DNA of 64,000 nt, taken from Anaerotruncus rubiinfantis. Lineage in GTDB: Bacteria; Bacillota; Clostridia; Oscillospirales; Ruminococcaceae. The notes beneath the pieces were generated by a model. It did no database searches. It was given only the letters and a program-made list of their open reading frames with translations, and had not been told where the DNA came from. Positions 17,757-24,580 of this stretch are shown here, in pieces; positions within the stretch are counted from its first letter, which is position 1; every line of letters starts with the position of its first letter. The DNA lies in assembly GCF_900078395.1 (NCBI RefSeq), contig NZ_FKLA01000009.1, positions 1,688,614 through 1,752,613 on the forward strand, in the 5' to 3' direction. The translations under genes were made by a program, and so were the position numbers.

Positions 17757-18047
17757 ATGAAAACGACAAGAGCGCGAAAAAAGAATCTGTTGATCCGTCT
17801 CTGTGTATTTGCATTTACTGCATATGTCGTGGTTTCTCTGGTATCGCTGCAAATGGAGATTACCTCCAAGCGCAGTGAACTGGCCGGCCTGCAGACTCAA
17901 TTGGAGGCGCAGCAGACCGCGGTGAAGGATATCGAACGCCAGCTCAGCTATGGTGACGACGAGGATTTCCTTGCCCGGATCGCGCGCGACAAGTTGGATA
18001 TGGGCCGTTCGGACGAGCGGGTCTTTCGTGATGCCTCCGGTTCCTGA
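17757..18047 (+). CDS. divIC: Septum formation initiator, DivIC/FtsB-like
   Basis: 96 residues: a short basic cytosolic N-terminus, one membrane helix (about residues 11-30), then a coiled coil and the LARIARDKLDMGRSDE segment typical of DivIC/FtsB. It would act in the FtsL-DivIB-DivIC complex at the division septum. Its position after yabQ matches Bacillus. Confidence 0.9.
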   Translation: MKTTRARKKNLLIRLCVFAFTAYVVVSLVSLQMEITSKRSELAGLQTQLEAQQTAVKDIERQLSYGDDEDFLARIARDKLDMGRSDERVFRDASGS

Positions 18048-18114
18048 AGTATTCTATCGCGGATGCGATTCATGTATAAAACACCAGATCGTTAAGGAGG
18101 CAGCGTAACAGACT

Positions 18115-18624
18115 ATGCAGCTTGAGGTTGGCAGTATTGTAGAGGGAAAAGTTACCGGCATTACCAAATTCGGGGCGTTTATCGAGCTACCAGGCGGCAA
18201 AACCGGAATGGTACATATTTCGGAGGTGGCTTCGTCTTACGTCAAGGAGATTTCCGATCATCTTTCCCAGAATCAGATGGTTAAGGTGAAGATTATCGGT
18301 ATTACACCGGAAGGAAAAGTGAGCCTCTCGATCAAACAGGTCGCGCCTGCACAGCCCGTGCAACAGCCTGCTTCACGTCCTTTCAATCAGAATGGGCCGA
18401 ATGCGCAGGGCGGCGAACGCCCGCAGCGTCCGGCTTTCCAGCGCCGTCCGCCGCGCGAGGTTTCCTATGGGTTTGACCGCCGGCAGGCCATTTCCAGTGA
18501 GAATATGTCCTTTGAAGATATGATGAGCAAGTTTAAGCAGACCAGTGAGGACAAGATCTCCGACCTGAAGAAGTACACGGACGTCAAACGCGGGACTTCC
18601 CGGAACAGGAACCCGCAGAGATAA
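18115..18624 (+). CDS. S1-domain RNA-binding protein (YabR-like)
   Basis: 169 residues: one S1 domain at residues 1-70 (GSIVEGKVTGITKFGAFIELPGGKTGMVHISE) followed by a Pro/Gln/Arg-rich flexible region and a charged tail. Homologues of YabR lie after divIC in Bacillus. It probably binds RNA or the ribosome; no catalytic domain is present. Confidence 0.88.
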   Translation: MQLEVGSIVEGKVTGITKFGAFIELPGGKTGMVHISEVASSYVKEISDHLSQNQMVKVKIIGITPEGKVSLSIKQVAPAQPVQQPASRPFNQNGPNAQGGERPQRPAFQRRPPREVSYGFDRRQAISSENMSFEDMMSKFKQTSEDKISDLKKYTDVKRGTSRNRNPQR

Positions 18625-18632
18625 CGCAATGG

Positions 18633-18656
18633 AGAGGCGCTTCGGCGCCTCTTTTC
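18633..18656 (+). terminator. Terminator after the S1 gene
   Basis: AGAGGCGC, TTC loop, GGCGCCTCT, then TTTT. Confidence 0.85.
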
Positions 18657-18688
18657 GTGTATAAAAAAGGAAAGGCTGGGAATATGTT

Positions 18689-19840
18689 ATGGTTATCATA
18701 AACGCAGATATCCGCACGATGGCTGGGAAAGATTATCCGTGGGGATATATCCAAATAGATGGAACAAAGCTCGGCGCGGTCGGCCCGATGCAAGCGTGTC
18801 CAAAGGACCCGGAAGTATTCGACGCGAAAGGCGCGGTTGCTTTGCCGGGGCTTATCGACCCGCATAGCCACATCGGCATGTGGGAGGACGGGCTTGGCTT
18901 CGAAGGCGATGACGGCAACGAGGATACCGATCCGTGCACGCCGCACCTGCGTGGCATCGACGGGGTGAACCCGTTCGACCGCGCCTTTTCGGAGGCGCTC
19001 GACTGGGGGGTGACCACCGTTGTCACCGGGCCGGGAAGCGCCAATCCGGTGGCTGGGCAGCTTTGCGCCGTCAAGACGTACGGCCGCAGGGTGGACGATA
19101 TGGCGGTGAAGGCGCCGCTTGCGATGAAATTCGCGCTGGGTGAAAATCCCAAAACCAGTTACCATGAAAAGCAGCAGGGCCCGGCGACCCGTATGGCGAT
19201 TGCGGCGCTTATCCGGGAGCAGCTTCATAAGGCGCAGAAATACCGGCAGCAGATGGACGAGGCGGCGCAGGATGAAGAGCTGGACGAGCCGGAATACGAC
19301 GCGAAATGCGAAGCGCTGCTGCCGCTCCTGCGTGGGGAAATCCAGGCGCATTTCCATGCGCACCGCGCGGACGACATCTTTACAGCAATCCGCATTGCGA
19401 AGGAATTCTCGCTCGACTACGTGATCATCCACGCGACCGAGGGACATCTGGTGGCCCAGGAGCTCGCCGCCGAGCGTGCATCGTGCATTGTCGGGCCGCT
19501 CATTGGCGCGCGCACCAAGCCGGAGCTTGCGAAAGCGGACGCGGCGGGGGGAGGAATCCTTACAAAAGCGGGTGTGTCGGTCGCAATCTGCACCGACCAT
19601 CCGGAGGTGCCGCAGCGGTATCTGCTCATGAGCGCTCAGCTCGCCGCCGATGAGGGGATGGACCCGCAGGCGGCGTTAAGAGCGGTCACCTGCGAGGCGG
19701 CGCGGATGGTACGGCTGGAAAACCGGATCGGCACGCTGGAGGCTGGCAAGGACGCGGACATCGTGCTTTTTGATGGGGAACCGATGCAAACCCATGCGAA
19801 ACCCGTGGCGGTGTTTATTGACGGAAGGAAGGTGCGGTAA
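18689..19840 (+). CDS. Amidohydrolase (imidazolonepropionase-like metal-dependent hydrolase)
   Basis: 383 residues of the amidohydrolase superfamily. Metal-site motifs are GLIDPHSHIG at the start of the barrel, QAHFHAHRADDI in the middle, IHATEG, and the ICTDHPE aspartate. Homologues annotated as imidazolonepropionase-like amidohydrolases have this GMWEDGLG and AFSEALDWGVTTV layout, but the true substrate is unknown. It is followed after two bases by the fumarase alpha gene, so they are cotranscribed. Confidence 0.85.
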   Translation: MVIINADIRTMAGKDYPWGYIQIDGTKLGAVGPMQACPKDPEVFDAKGAVALPGLIDPHSHIGMWEDGLGFEGDDGNEDTDPCTPHLRGIDGVNPFDRAFSEALDWGVTTVVTGPGSANPVAGQLCAVKTYGRRVDDMAVKAPLAMKFALGENPKTSYHEKQQGPATRMAIAALIREQLHKAQKYRQQMDEAAQDEELDEPEYDAKCEALLPLLRGEIQAHFHAHRADDIFTAIRIAKEFSLDYVIIHATEGHLVAQELAAERASCIVGPLIGARTKPELAKADAAGGGILTKAGVSVAICTDHPEVPQRYLLMSAQLAADEGMDPQAALRAVTCEAARMVRLENRIGTLEAGKDADIVLFDGEPMQTHAKPVAVFIDGRKVR

Positions 19841-19842
19841 AG

Positions 19843-20679
19843 ATGCGTGAAATCGATCGGAAATTGGTGATTGAAACGGTGAAGGAGCTGTGTATCGAGG
19901 CGAACAGGATTCTGCCGGAGGATATGAAGGACTGTCTGCGGGCGGCCTGCGGGCAGGAGGAATCCCCGCTCGGCCGGGAGGTGCTCGGCGACATCGTCCG
20001 CAACTTTGAAGTGGCGGAACAGAAGCAGATACCAGTCTGCCAGGACACCGGCATGGCAGTTGTATTTGTGCGCCTCGGGGAGGACGCGCATGTCAAAGAT
20101 CTGCCCGGTGCGGTGAATGAAGGGGTCCGGCGCGGCTATCTCGACGGGCTGCTGCGCTGTTCGGTCGTGAGCGATCCGCTGAGGCGGGTTAATTCCGGCG
20201 ATAACACCCCGGCGGTTCTGCATCTGGAGATTATACCGGGGGACCGGCTCGAAATCACGGTGGCGCCAAAGGGCGCGGGCAGCGAAAATATGTCCGCCAT
20301 TAAGATGATGACCCCGGCCGCGAGCGAGGAGGACATCATCAACTTTGTGGCGCACACGGTTGAAACGGCGGGCGGTAACCCCTGCCCGCCGGTCGTGGTT
20401 GGCGTGGGGATCGGCGGGAATTTCGAAGGCAGCGCTCTGCTTGCGAAAAAGGCGCTCTGCCGCAGCACGGCTGTGCGCAATCCGGACCCGCTTTACCGGG
20501 ATCTGGAGGAACGGATGCTAGAAGCGGTCAACCGCACCGGTGTCGGCCCGCAGGGCTTTGGCGGGCGTGTGACCGCGCTGGCGGTCAATATCGAAGCTGG
20601 CGCGACCCACATCGCATGCCTGCCCGTGGCGGTGAACATGGGGTGCCATGTGACGCGGCACGCGCACAGGGTGCTTTGA
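19843..20679 (+). CDS. Fumarate hydratase class I, alpha subunit (orphan)
   Basis: 278 residues, the N-terminal Fe-S domain of class I fumarases/L(+)-tartrate dehydratases: CQDTGMAVVF holds the first cluster Cys, and GGNFEGSALLAKKAL and ACLPVAVNMGCH follow in order. In two-subunit enzymes the beta subunit gene normally follows at once; here the next gene is hpf and no beta gene is in the window. Either beta is elsewhere or this is a fumarase-like enzyme of different use. Cotranscribed with the amidohydrolase. Confidence 0.87.
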   Translation: MREIDRKLVIETVKELCIEANRILPEDMKDCLRAACGQEESPLGREVLGDIVRNFEVAEQKQIPVCQDTGMAVVFVRLGEDAHVKDLPGAVNEGVRRGYLDGLLRCSVVSDPLRRVNSGDNTPAVLHLEIIPGDRLEITVAPKGAGSENMSAIKMMTPAASEEDIINFVAHTVETAGGNPCPPVVVGVGIGGNFEGSALLAKKALCRSTAVRNPDPLYRDLEERMLEAVNRTGVGPQGFGGRVTALAVNIEAGATHIACLPVAVNMGCHVTRHAHRVL

Positions 20680-20724
20680 TGCCGCCCATATATTGTGTCT
20701 AAAAAGTAAAATTTGGCATACCTA

Positions 20725-20753
20725 TTGTAAAATCGACGAATGTGGTGTATACT
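20725..20753 (+). promoter_or_regulatory. Sigma-A promoter for hpf
   Basis: TTGTAA (20725-20730), 17 bases, TATACT (20748-20753), giving an untranslated leader of about 70 bases. Confidence 0.7.
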
Positions 20754-20828
20754 ATAGACAAGAAATCTAGTCACTTTGTTAAAAACAGGGACAAACCTGT
20801 TTTGATATAACGCAAAGGGGTTGAATGT

Positions 20829-21365
20829 ATGAACGTCACCATTACAGCGCGTAAGACTTCGGTTCGTGATTCTTTTAAGGATCGGATCGAGAAAAAACTC
20901 CAGAAGCTCGATCGCTTTTTCGATGACACTGCGAAGGCGATCGTGACCGTGACCAATGAGGGTGACCGGGAAACAGTGGAGGTAACAATTCAGTCGCAGG
21001 GGATGTTCTACCGCGCGGAGAAAACGACCGCGGACCGCTTTGATTCGCTGGAGGCCGTTGTGGACTCCCTGTTCCGCCAGATTGTAAAGAATAAAAACAA
21101 GCTTGGCAAACGCCTGCGTGCATCGGCGTTTGACCCATCCAATCTGGAAACCGGAGAACAGGAGGAGAGTCCGGTGGGTGAGTATGAGATCGAACGCGTC
21201 AAGCGTTTCGTCATGCGCCCGATGGATGTCAAGGAAGCGATCCTTCAGATGAATCTGCTGTCCCATGAATTCTTTGTTTTCCTCAACGCGGAGACCAATG
21301 AGACCAATGTTGTCTATAAACGCCACAACGGAACCTATGGTGTGCTGGAGCCCACAAAAGGCTGA
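20829..21365 (+). CDS. hpf: Ribosome hibernation promoting factor, long form
   Basis: 178 residues: an N-terminal HPF/YfiA domain (residues 1-100, DRIEKKLQKLDRFF) and the C-terminal dimerisation domain (VKRFVMRPMDVKEAILQMN, GVLEPTKG). Long Hpf joins two 70S ribosomes into inactive 100S dimers in stationary phase. AAAGGGG precedes the ATG. Confidence 0.96.
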   Translation: MNVTITARKTSVRDSFKDRIEKKLQKLDRFFDDTAKAIVTVTNEGDRETVEVTIQSQGMFYRAEKTTADRFDSLEAVVDSLFRQIVKNKNKLGKRLRASAFDPSNLETGEQEESPVGEYEIERVKRFVMRPMDVKEAILQMNLLSHEFFVFLNAETNETNVVYKRHNGTYGVLEPTKG

Positions 21366-21456
21366 TAGATGGAAAATAGAACCCCCGGGTCCAATCCAAG
21401 TGGTCATAAAGACAAATTGTGAACCGAGGGTTTAAGGTAATCTAAATACAAAAAAC

Positions 21457-21496
21457 AAAGGCGCGTCAAGAGTAATTTTGGCGCGCCTTTGCTTTT
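21457..21496 (+). terminator. Terminator after hpf
   Basis: AAAGGCGCG and CGCGCCTTT are separated by a 16-base loop and followed by GCTTTTT. The DNA from here to about 21880 holds only the promoter and the broken gene listed below. Confidence 0.7.
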
Positions 21497-21621
21497 TACA
21501 AATTAAATATATGACAAATGGTTATTAGCGCATATTTGTTAGATAATTGGGTATCTGTCCTTTCTCATGAAAACCTTGAGTGTGAAAAATTATTGCAGAA
21601 GGATCAGCGTAAGTTGTTTTC

Positions 21622-21650
21622 TTGTGCATATTCAAATATTCGTATATAAT
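21622..21650 (+). promoter_or_regulatory. Sigma-A promoter ahead of the broken HTH gene and kinase
   Basis: TTGTGC (21622-21627), 17 bases, TATAAT (21645-21650), in AT-rich DNA unlike the core genome. Confidence 0.6.
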
Positions 21651-21686
21651 ATAGTTCATATCATTATGTTTATGGAGGTTGAGCAA

Positions 21687-21884
21687 GTGCGCGGCTATAT
21701 TTCAATTCGAGAAGCCTCCTGCAAATGAGATGTTTCAGAAAGGTGAGTAACACAATATTGTGCAGCGGAGCGTATTCCAGGTGTTTCGTACTTTGGGCGA
21801 TTATGGTGCATTCCTGCCAATGCCGAAAAGTTCACTGATCCACAAAAGGCGAAGTACTTCCGCAAAGGAGATATAACACTTTGA
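21687..21884 (+). pseudogene. Excisionase/MerR-like HTH protein, broken by two TGA codons
   Basis: One frame from GTG at 21687 to the stop at 21882-21884 reads GYISIREASCK, stop, DVSER, stop, VTQYCAAERIPGV, then FGRLWCIPANAEKFTDPQKA. This is the layout of the small helix-turn-helix proteins common on clostridial mobile elements (YISIREAAEKW, then SERRVQ, then GRIPGA, then WMIPKDAEKP). The two in-frame TGAs (21726-21728 and 21744-21746) replace what are normally Trp and Arg. The last codon overlaps the kinase start, so it was probably the first gene of this operon. Confidence 0.75.
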
Positions 21885-23152
21885 TCGGCAAAAGAAAAAT
21901 GCAAGATAGACTGAATTACTGGCGTTATCTGGGATACAGCAAGGAAGTTCTTGCTCTCTATGACAGCCGGGTCGCGGCAGACAATCTGCAAATATTAAGC
22001 GGCGCGCTTGCTGTCGCGGTATCCGTAATTCTGCTGGAGCTGGCAGTTGTAAATTGGGGAGTGATCCGGATGGCGGGCACCGCAAACGTAGTTTCCCTGC
22101 GTAGCTCCGCAAAGGTACTCATTATGGCGGCCGTTGTCTGTGGCGCTATGCTTCTTGTTACTAAGGGAGTACGCCGCAGACAGCCGATGCCCTTTTATTC
22201 CAGAATACTTACCACGCTTTTTCTTTTCATATGGGTCTTGACATATAATATGATAGGTACGATCCTTTATCCGCAAGATTGTGCGGTGATTGCCTGCGGA
22301 ATGCTTTTGCTGGTACAGGTTGTTTTTGATTCATATCCGCTGGAGAACTTAGCGTTTGCCACCTTCGCCTATCTGCTTTTTATCACAATGAGCTTTCTTG
22401 TCAAGCCGTTTGAAATTTTTATTTATGACATATTTAACGCCATGCTCTTTTATCTGATTGGTGGATTTCTCTCGTGGATCAAATCTCGTTCAAAATGGTC
22501 GGCACTTATTCATGCGGATGCTATGGTGCAGTTTGAAACACAGAAGCTTGAAAACGAATTGACACAATTCCGTATTGTCGTCATGCTCAGCCAAATACAG
22601 CCGCATTTTCTCTATAACGCCCTCAGTTCCATTCAATGCTTATGCAGGGACGACCCAGCTGCGGCCGAAAAGGCTACCGCGGACTTCTCCATGTTCCTGC
22701 GGGGGAATATGGACTCGCTGACGATGGACAAGCCTATTGGCTTTGCCAAAGAATTGGAGCATACCAGGCATTATCTTTCGCTGGAAAAACTGCGTTTTCC
22801 GGATAAGCTGCATGTGGTCTACGATATCAGAACCACCTTGTTCCATCTGCCCACGCTGACCTTGCAGCCGATTGTAGAAAATGCCGTGCGCTACGGGGTC
22901 ACAAAAACCAAAGTGGGCGGCACGGTGAAAATCTCCACCCGCGAGACGGATACGGCCTTTGTTCTGACTGTGGAGGACAACGGTGCGGGGTTCGATCCGA
23001 TGAAACATCATGACGATGGACGCACCCATATCGGCATACAAAACGTCCGCGACCGCCTTGCCCGCATGAGCGGCGGTACGCTGACGGTTGAAAGTACACG
23101 GGGTGTTGGCACGGTTGCCGTGATTACAATTCCGAAGGGGGAAACGCCATGA
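21881..23152 (+). CDS. LytS/YehU-family sensor histidine kinase
   Basis: 423 residues from a TTG start with AAAGGAG upstream. Residues about 40-200 form five or six membrane segments with no large outside domain. The kinase core is of the His_kinase type: phospho-acceptor H in LSQIQPHFLYNALSSIQ, N-box TLQPIVENAVRYGV, and ATP-lid DNGAGF and GIQNVRDRL. It overlaps the response-regulator gene by four bases. The stimulus is unknown; the position suggests control of the downstream surface-protein genes. Confidence 0.9.
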   Translation: MIGKRKMQDRLNYWRYLGYSKEVLALYDSRVAADNLQILSGALAVAVSVILLELAVVNWGVIRMAGTANVVSLRSSAKVLIMAAVVCGAMLLVTKGVRRRQPMPFYSRILTTLFLFIWVLTYNMIGTILYPQDCAVIACGMLLLVQVVFDSYPLENLAFATFAYLLFITMSFLVKPFEIFIYDIFNAMLFYLIGGFLSWIKSRSKWSALIHADAMVQFETQKLENELTQFRIVVMLSQIQPHFLYNALSSIQCLCRDDPAAAEKATADFSMFLRGNMDSLTMDKPIGFAKELEHTRHYLSLEKLRFPDKLHVVYDIRTTLFHLPTLTLQPIVENAVRYGVTKTKVGGTVKISTRETDTAFVLTVEDNGAGFDPMKHHDDGRTHIGIQNVRDRLARMSGGTLTVESTRGVGTVAVITIPKGETP

Positions 23153-23958
23153 TTTTTTATGCAGTAGACGACGAGCCGCTTCAGCTGAAAATGCTGACTC
23201 GTGCGATTACCGACGCCGAGCCGAACTGCGAGTTGCACAGTTTTACCTATGCCGAGGAGCTGCTGACGGCAATGGACGAAGGATGTTCTGCCCCGGAGGT
23301 CGCATTTCTCGACATTGAGCTGCCCGATATGGGCGGATTGGAGCTGGCGTACCATATCAAGAAGCGAGCGCCGAAAACAAATATTGTGTTTGTCACCGGT
23401 TTTTCTCAGTATGCGCAGGAGGCCTATGCGCTCCGGCCCAGCGGTTACGTGATGAAACCGGTGTCCAAGGAAAACATTCGGACTGAGCTGGAGAATCTGC
23501 GCCATCCGCCTGATCGAACAGTCCCCAATAAGCGGATTCGCATTCAATGCTTTGGCTCGTTTGAAATTTTTGTGGACGATGTACCGGTATCCTTTAGCCG
23601 GACGAAATCCAAGGAGCTACTGGCTTATTTGGTTGACCGGCGCGGGACCAAATGCACGGCGGGAAAGCTGGCGGATATTCTGTGGGACGACGGGCTATAT
23701 GACCGTTCACGGCAAAAGCAGATTGCCGCTTTTCGCAGTGAAATGATAAAATCGCTGAAAAAGGCGGGCGCGGCTCATATAATAAATGAAACAAACGATT
23801 CAATTATCATGGATCCGGAACAGTATGATTGTGATTACTATATGGCGCTGGCAGGCGACACGGTTGCAATCAACAGCTTTAACGGCGAATACATGACGGA
23901 CTATTCCTGGGCGGAATTTACAGCGGCTGCATTGATGTCAAAGTTCGGTGAACAATAG
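23149..23958 (+). CDS. Response regulator with SARP/BTAD-type winged-helix output
   Basis: 269 residues. Receiver domain at 1-115: acidic pair in AVDDEP, phospho-acceptor Asp in AFLDIELPDMGG, conserved Lys in VMKPVS. The output is not LytTR, the usual partner of LytS-type kinases: after residue 125 it reads RIRIQCFGSFEIFVDDVPVS, then KSKELLAYLVDR and a winged-helix region like the OmpR-like DNA-binding part of SARP activators. Probably a DNA-binding regulator of the locus. Confidence 0.88.
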   Translation: MIFYAVDDEPLQLKMLTRAITDAEPNCELHSFTYAEELLTAMDEGCSAPEVAFLDIELPDMGGLELAYHIKKRAPKTNIVFVTGFSQYAQEAYALRPSGYVMKPVSKENIRTELENLRHPPDRTVPNKRIRIQCFGSFEIFVDDVPVSFSRTKSKELLAYLVDRRGTKCTAGKLADILWDDGLYDRSRQKQIAAFRSEMIKSLKKAGAAHIINETNDSIIMDPEQYDCDYYMALAGDTVAINSFNGEYMTDYSWAEFTAAALMSKFGEQ

Positions 23959-23984
23959 TCGCTTCGATACAAAAAAATTTACGT

Positions 23985-24019
23985 AAGCCCTCGATTTCAC
24001 AAGAAATCGAGGGCTTTTT
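23985..24019 (+). terminator. Terminator after the two-component pair
   Basis: AAGCCCTCGATTTC, ACAA loop, GAAATCGAGGGCTT, then TTT. Confidence 0.92.
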
Positions 24020-24031
24020 GTTGTCGTTTTG

Positions 24032-24059
24032 TTGTCATGGCTCATTAGAATAATATAAA
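24032..24059 (+). promoter_or_regulatory. Promoter for the receiver-like/surface protein operon
   Basis: TTGTCA (24032-24037), 16 bases, TATAAA (24054-24059), 42 bases before the TTG start at 24101. Confidence 0.55.
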
Positions 24060-24100
24060 ATGACTATCAATATTTGCTCTATGGGAAGGGGTGAAATTTT

Positions 24101-24580
24101 TTGATTATTCTTGCTGTTGATGCTGATCATGGAGCGCTGGAACAGCTCGAAGACAGTCTAAAAAGTGTGTTTACCACGGTGGAAGTCCAAACTTTCGATA
24201 ATGCTCTGAACTCCTTCCGGTATTATCTCAGCCAAAAAGAAGAAGTTGCCGCCATCTTCTTTCCGCTGGCCATTAAGCCGTTCGATGGCTTTAAGTATTC
24301 CGAGCTGGTGATGCAATCTTCCTCGTCAGTTAAAATCGTTTTCACCACCCAGACAGACAGTGAGGAAATCAGAGAGCTGATTCGGCTCAATGGCGGCAAT
24401 CGACATATGGTAAAGCCTGTCACGCCAGACAAAATTCAAATGATGGCAATACAAGAGCAGGAAATCTGTCTTGATGAGTCAGTCGAAGATGCCGATGGAA
24501 AATGTCAACGCTGCATTTACCACTGGTGCAAAAACTGGAAGAAAAATAAGAGTATCTTTGGCGAGGAGATAAGGATATGA
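24101..24580 (+). CDS. Receiver-like protein without phospho-acceptor Asp
   Basis: 159 residues from a TTG with GGAAGGGG upstream. The fold order is that of a response-regulator receiver: IILAVDADHG keeps the acidic pair, and HMVKPVTPDKI keeps the conserved Lys, but the strand that should end in Asp reads AAIFFPLAIKPFDG, so the phosphorylation site is missing. A short Cys-containing tail (CQRCIYHWCKNWKKNK) replaces an output domain. It overlaps the next gene by four bases (ATGA). Possibly a phosphorylation-independent partner of the regulator upstream. Confidence 0.75.
   Translation: MIILAVDADHGALEQLEDSLKSVFTTVEVQTFDNALNSFRYYLSQKEEVAAIFFPLAIKPFDGFKYSELVMQSSSSVKIVFTTQTDSEEIRELIRLNGGNRHMVKPVTPDKIQMMAIQEQEICLDESVEDADGKCQRCIYHWCKNWKKNKSIFGEEIRI

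Noticed and set aside
21687..21884. Selenocysteine or TGA recoding to explain two in-frame TGAs
   Set aside because: No SECIS-like hairpin follows either codon, the positions are Trp and Arg in relatives, and other genes here use TGA as a stop.
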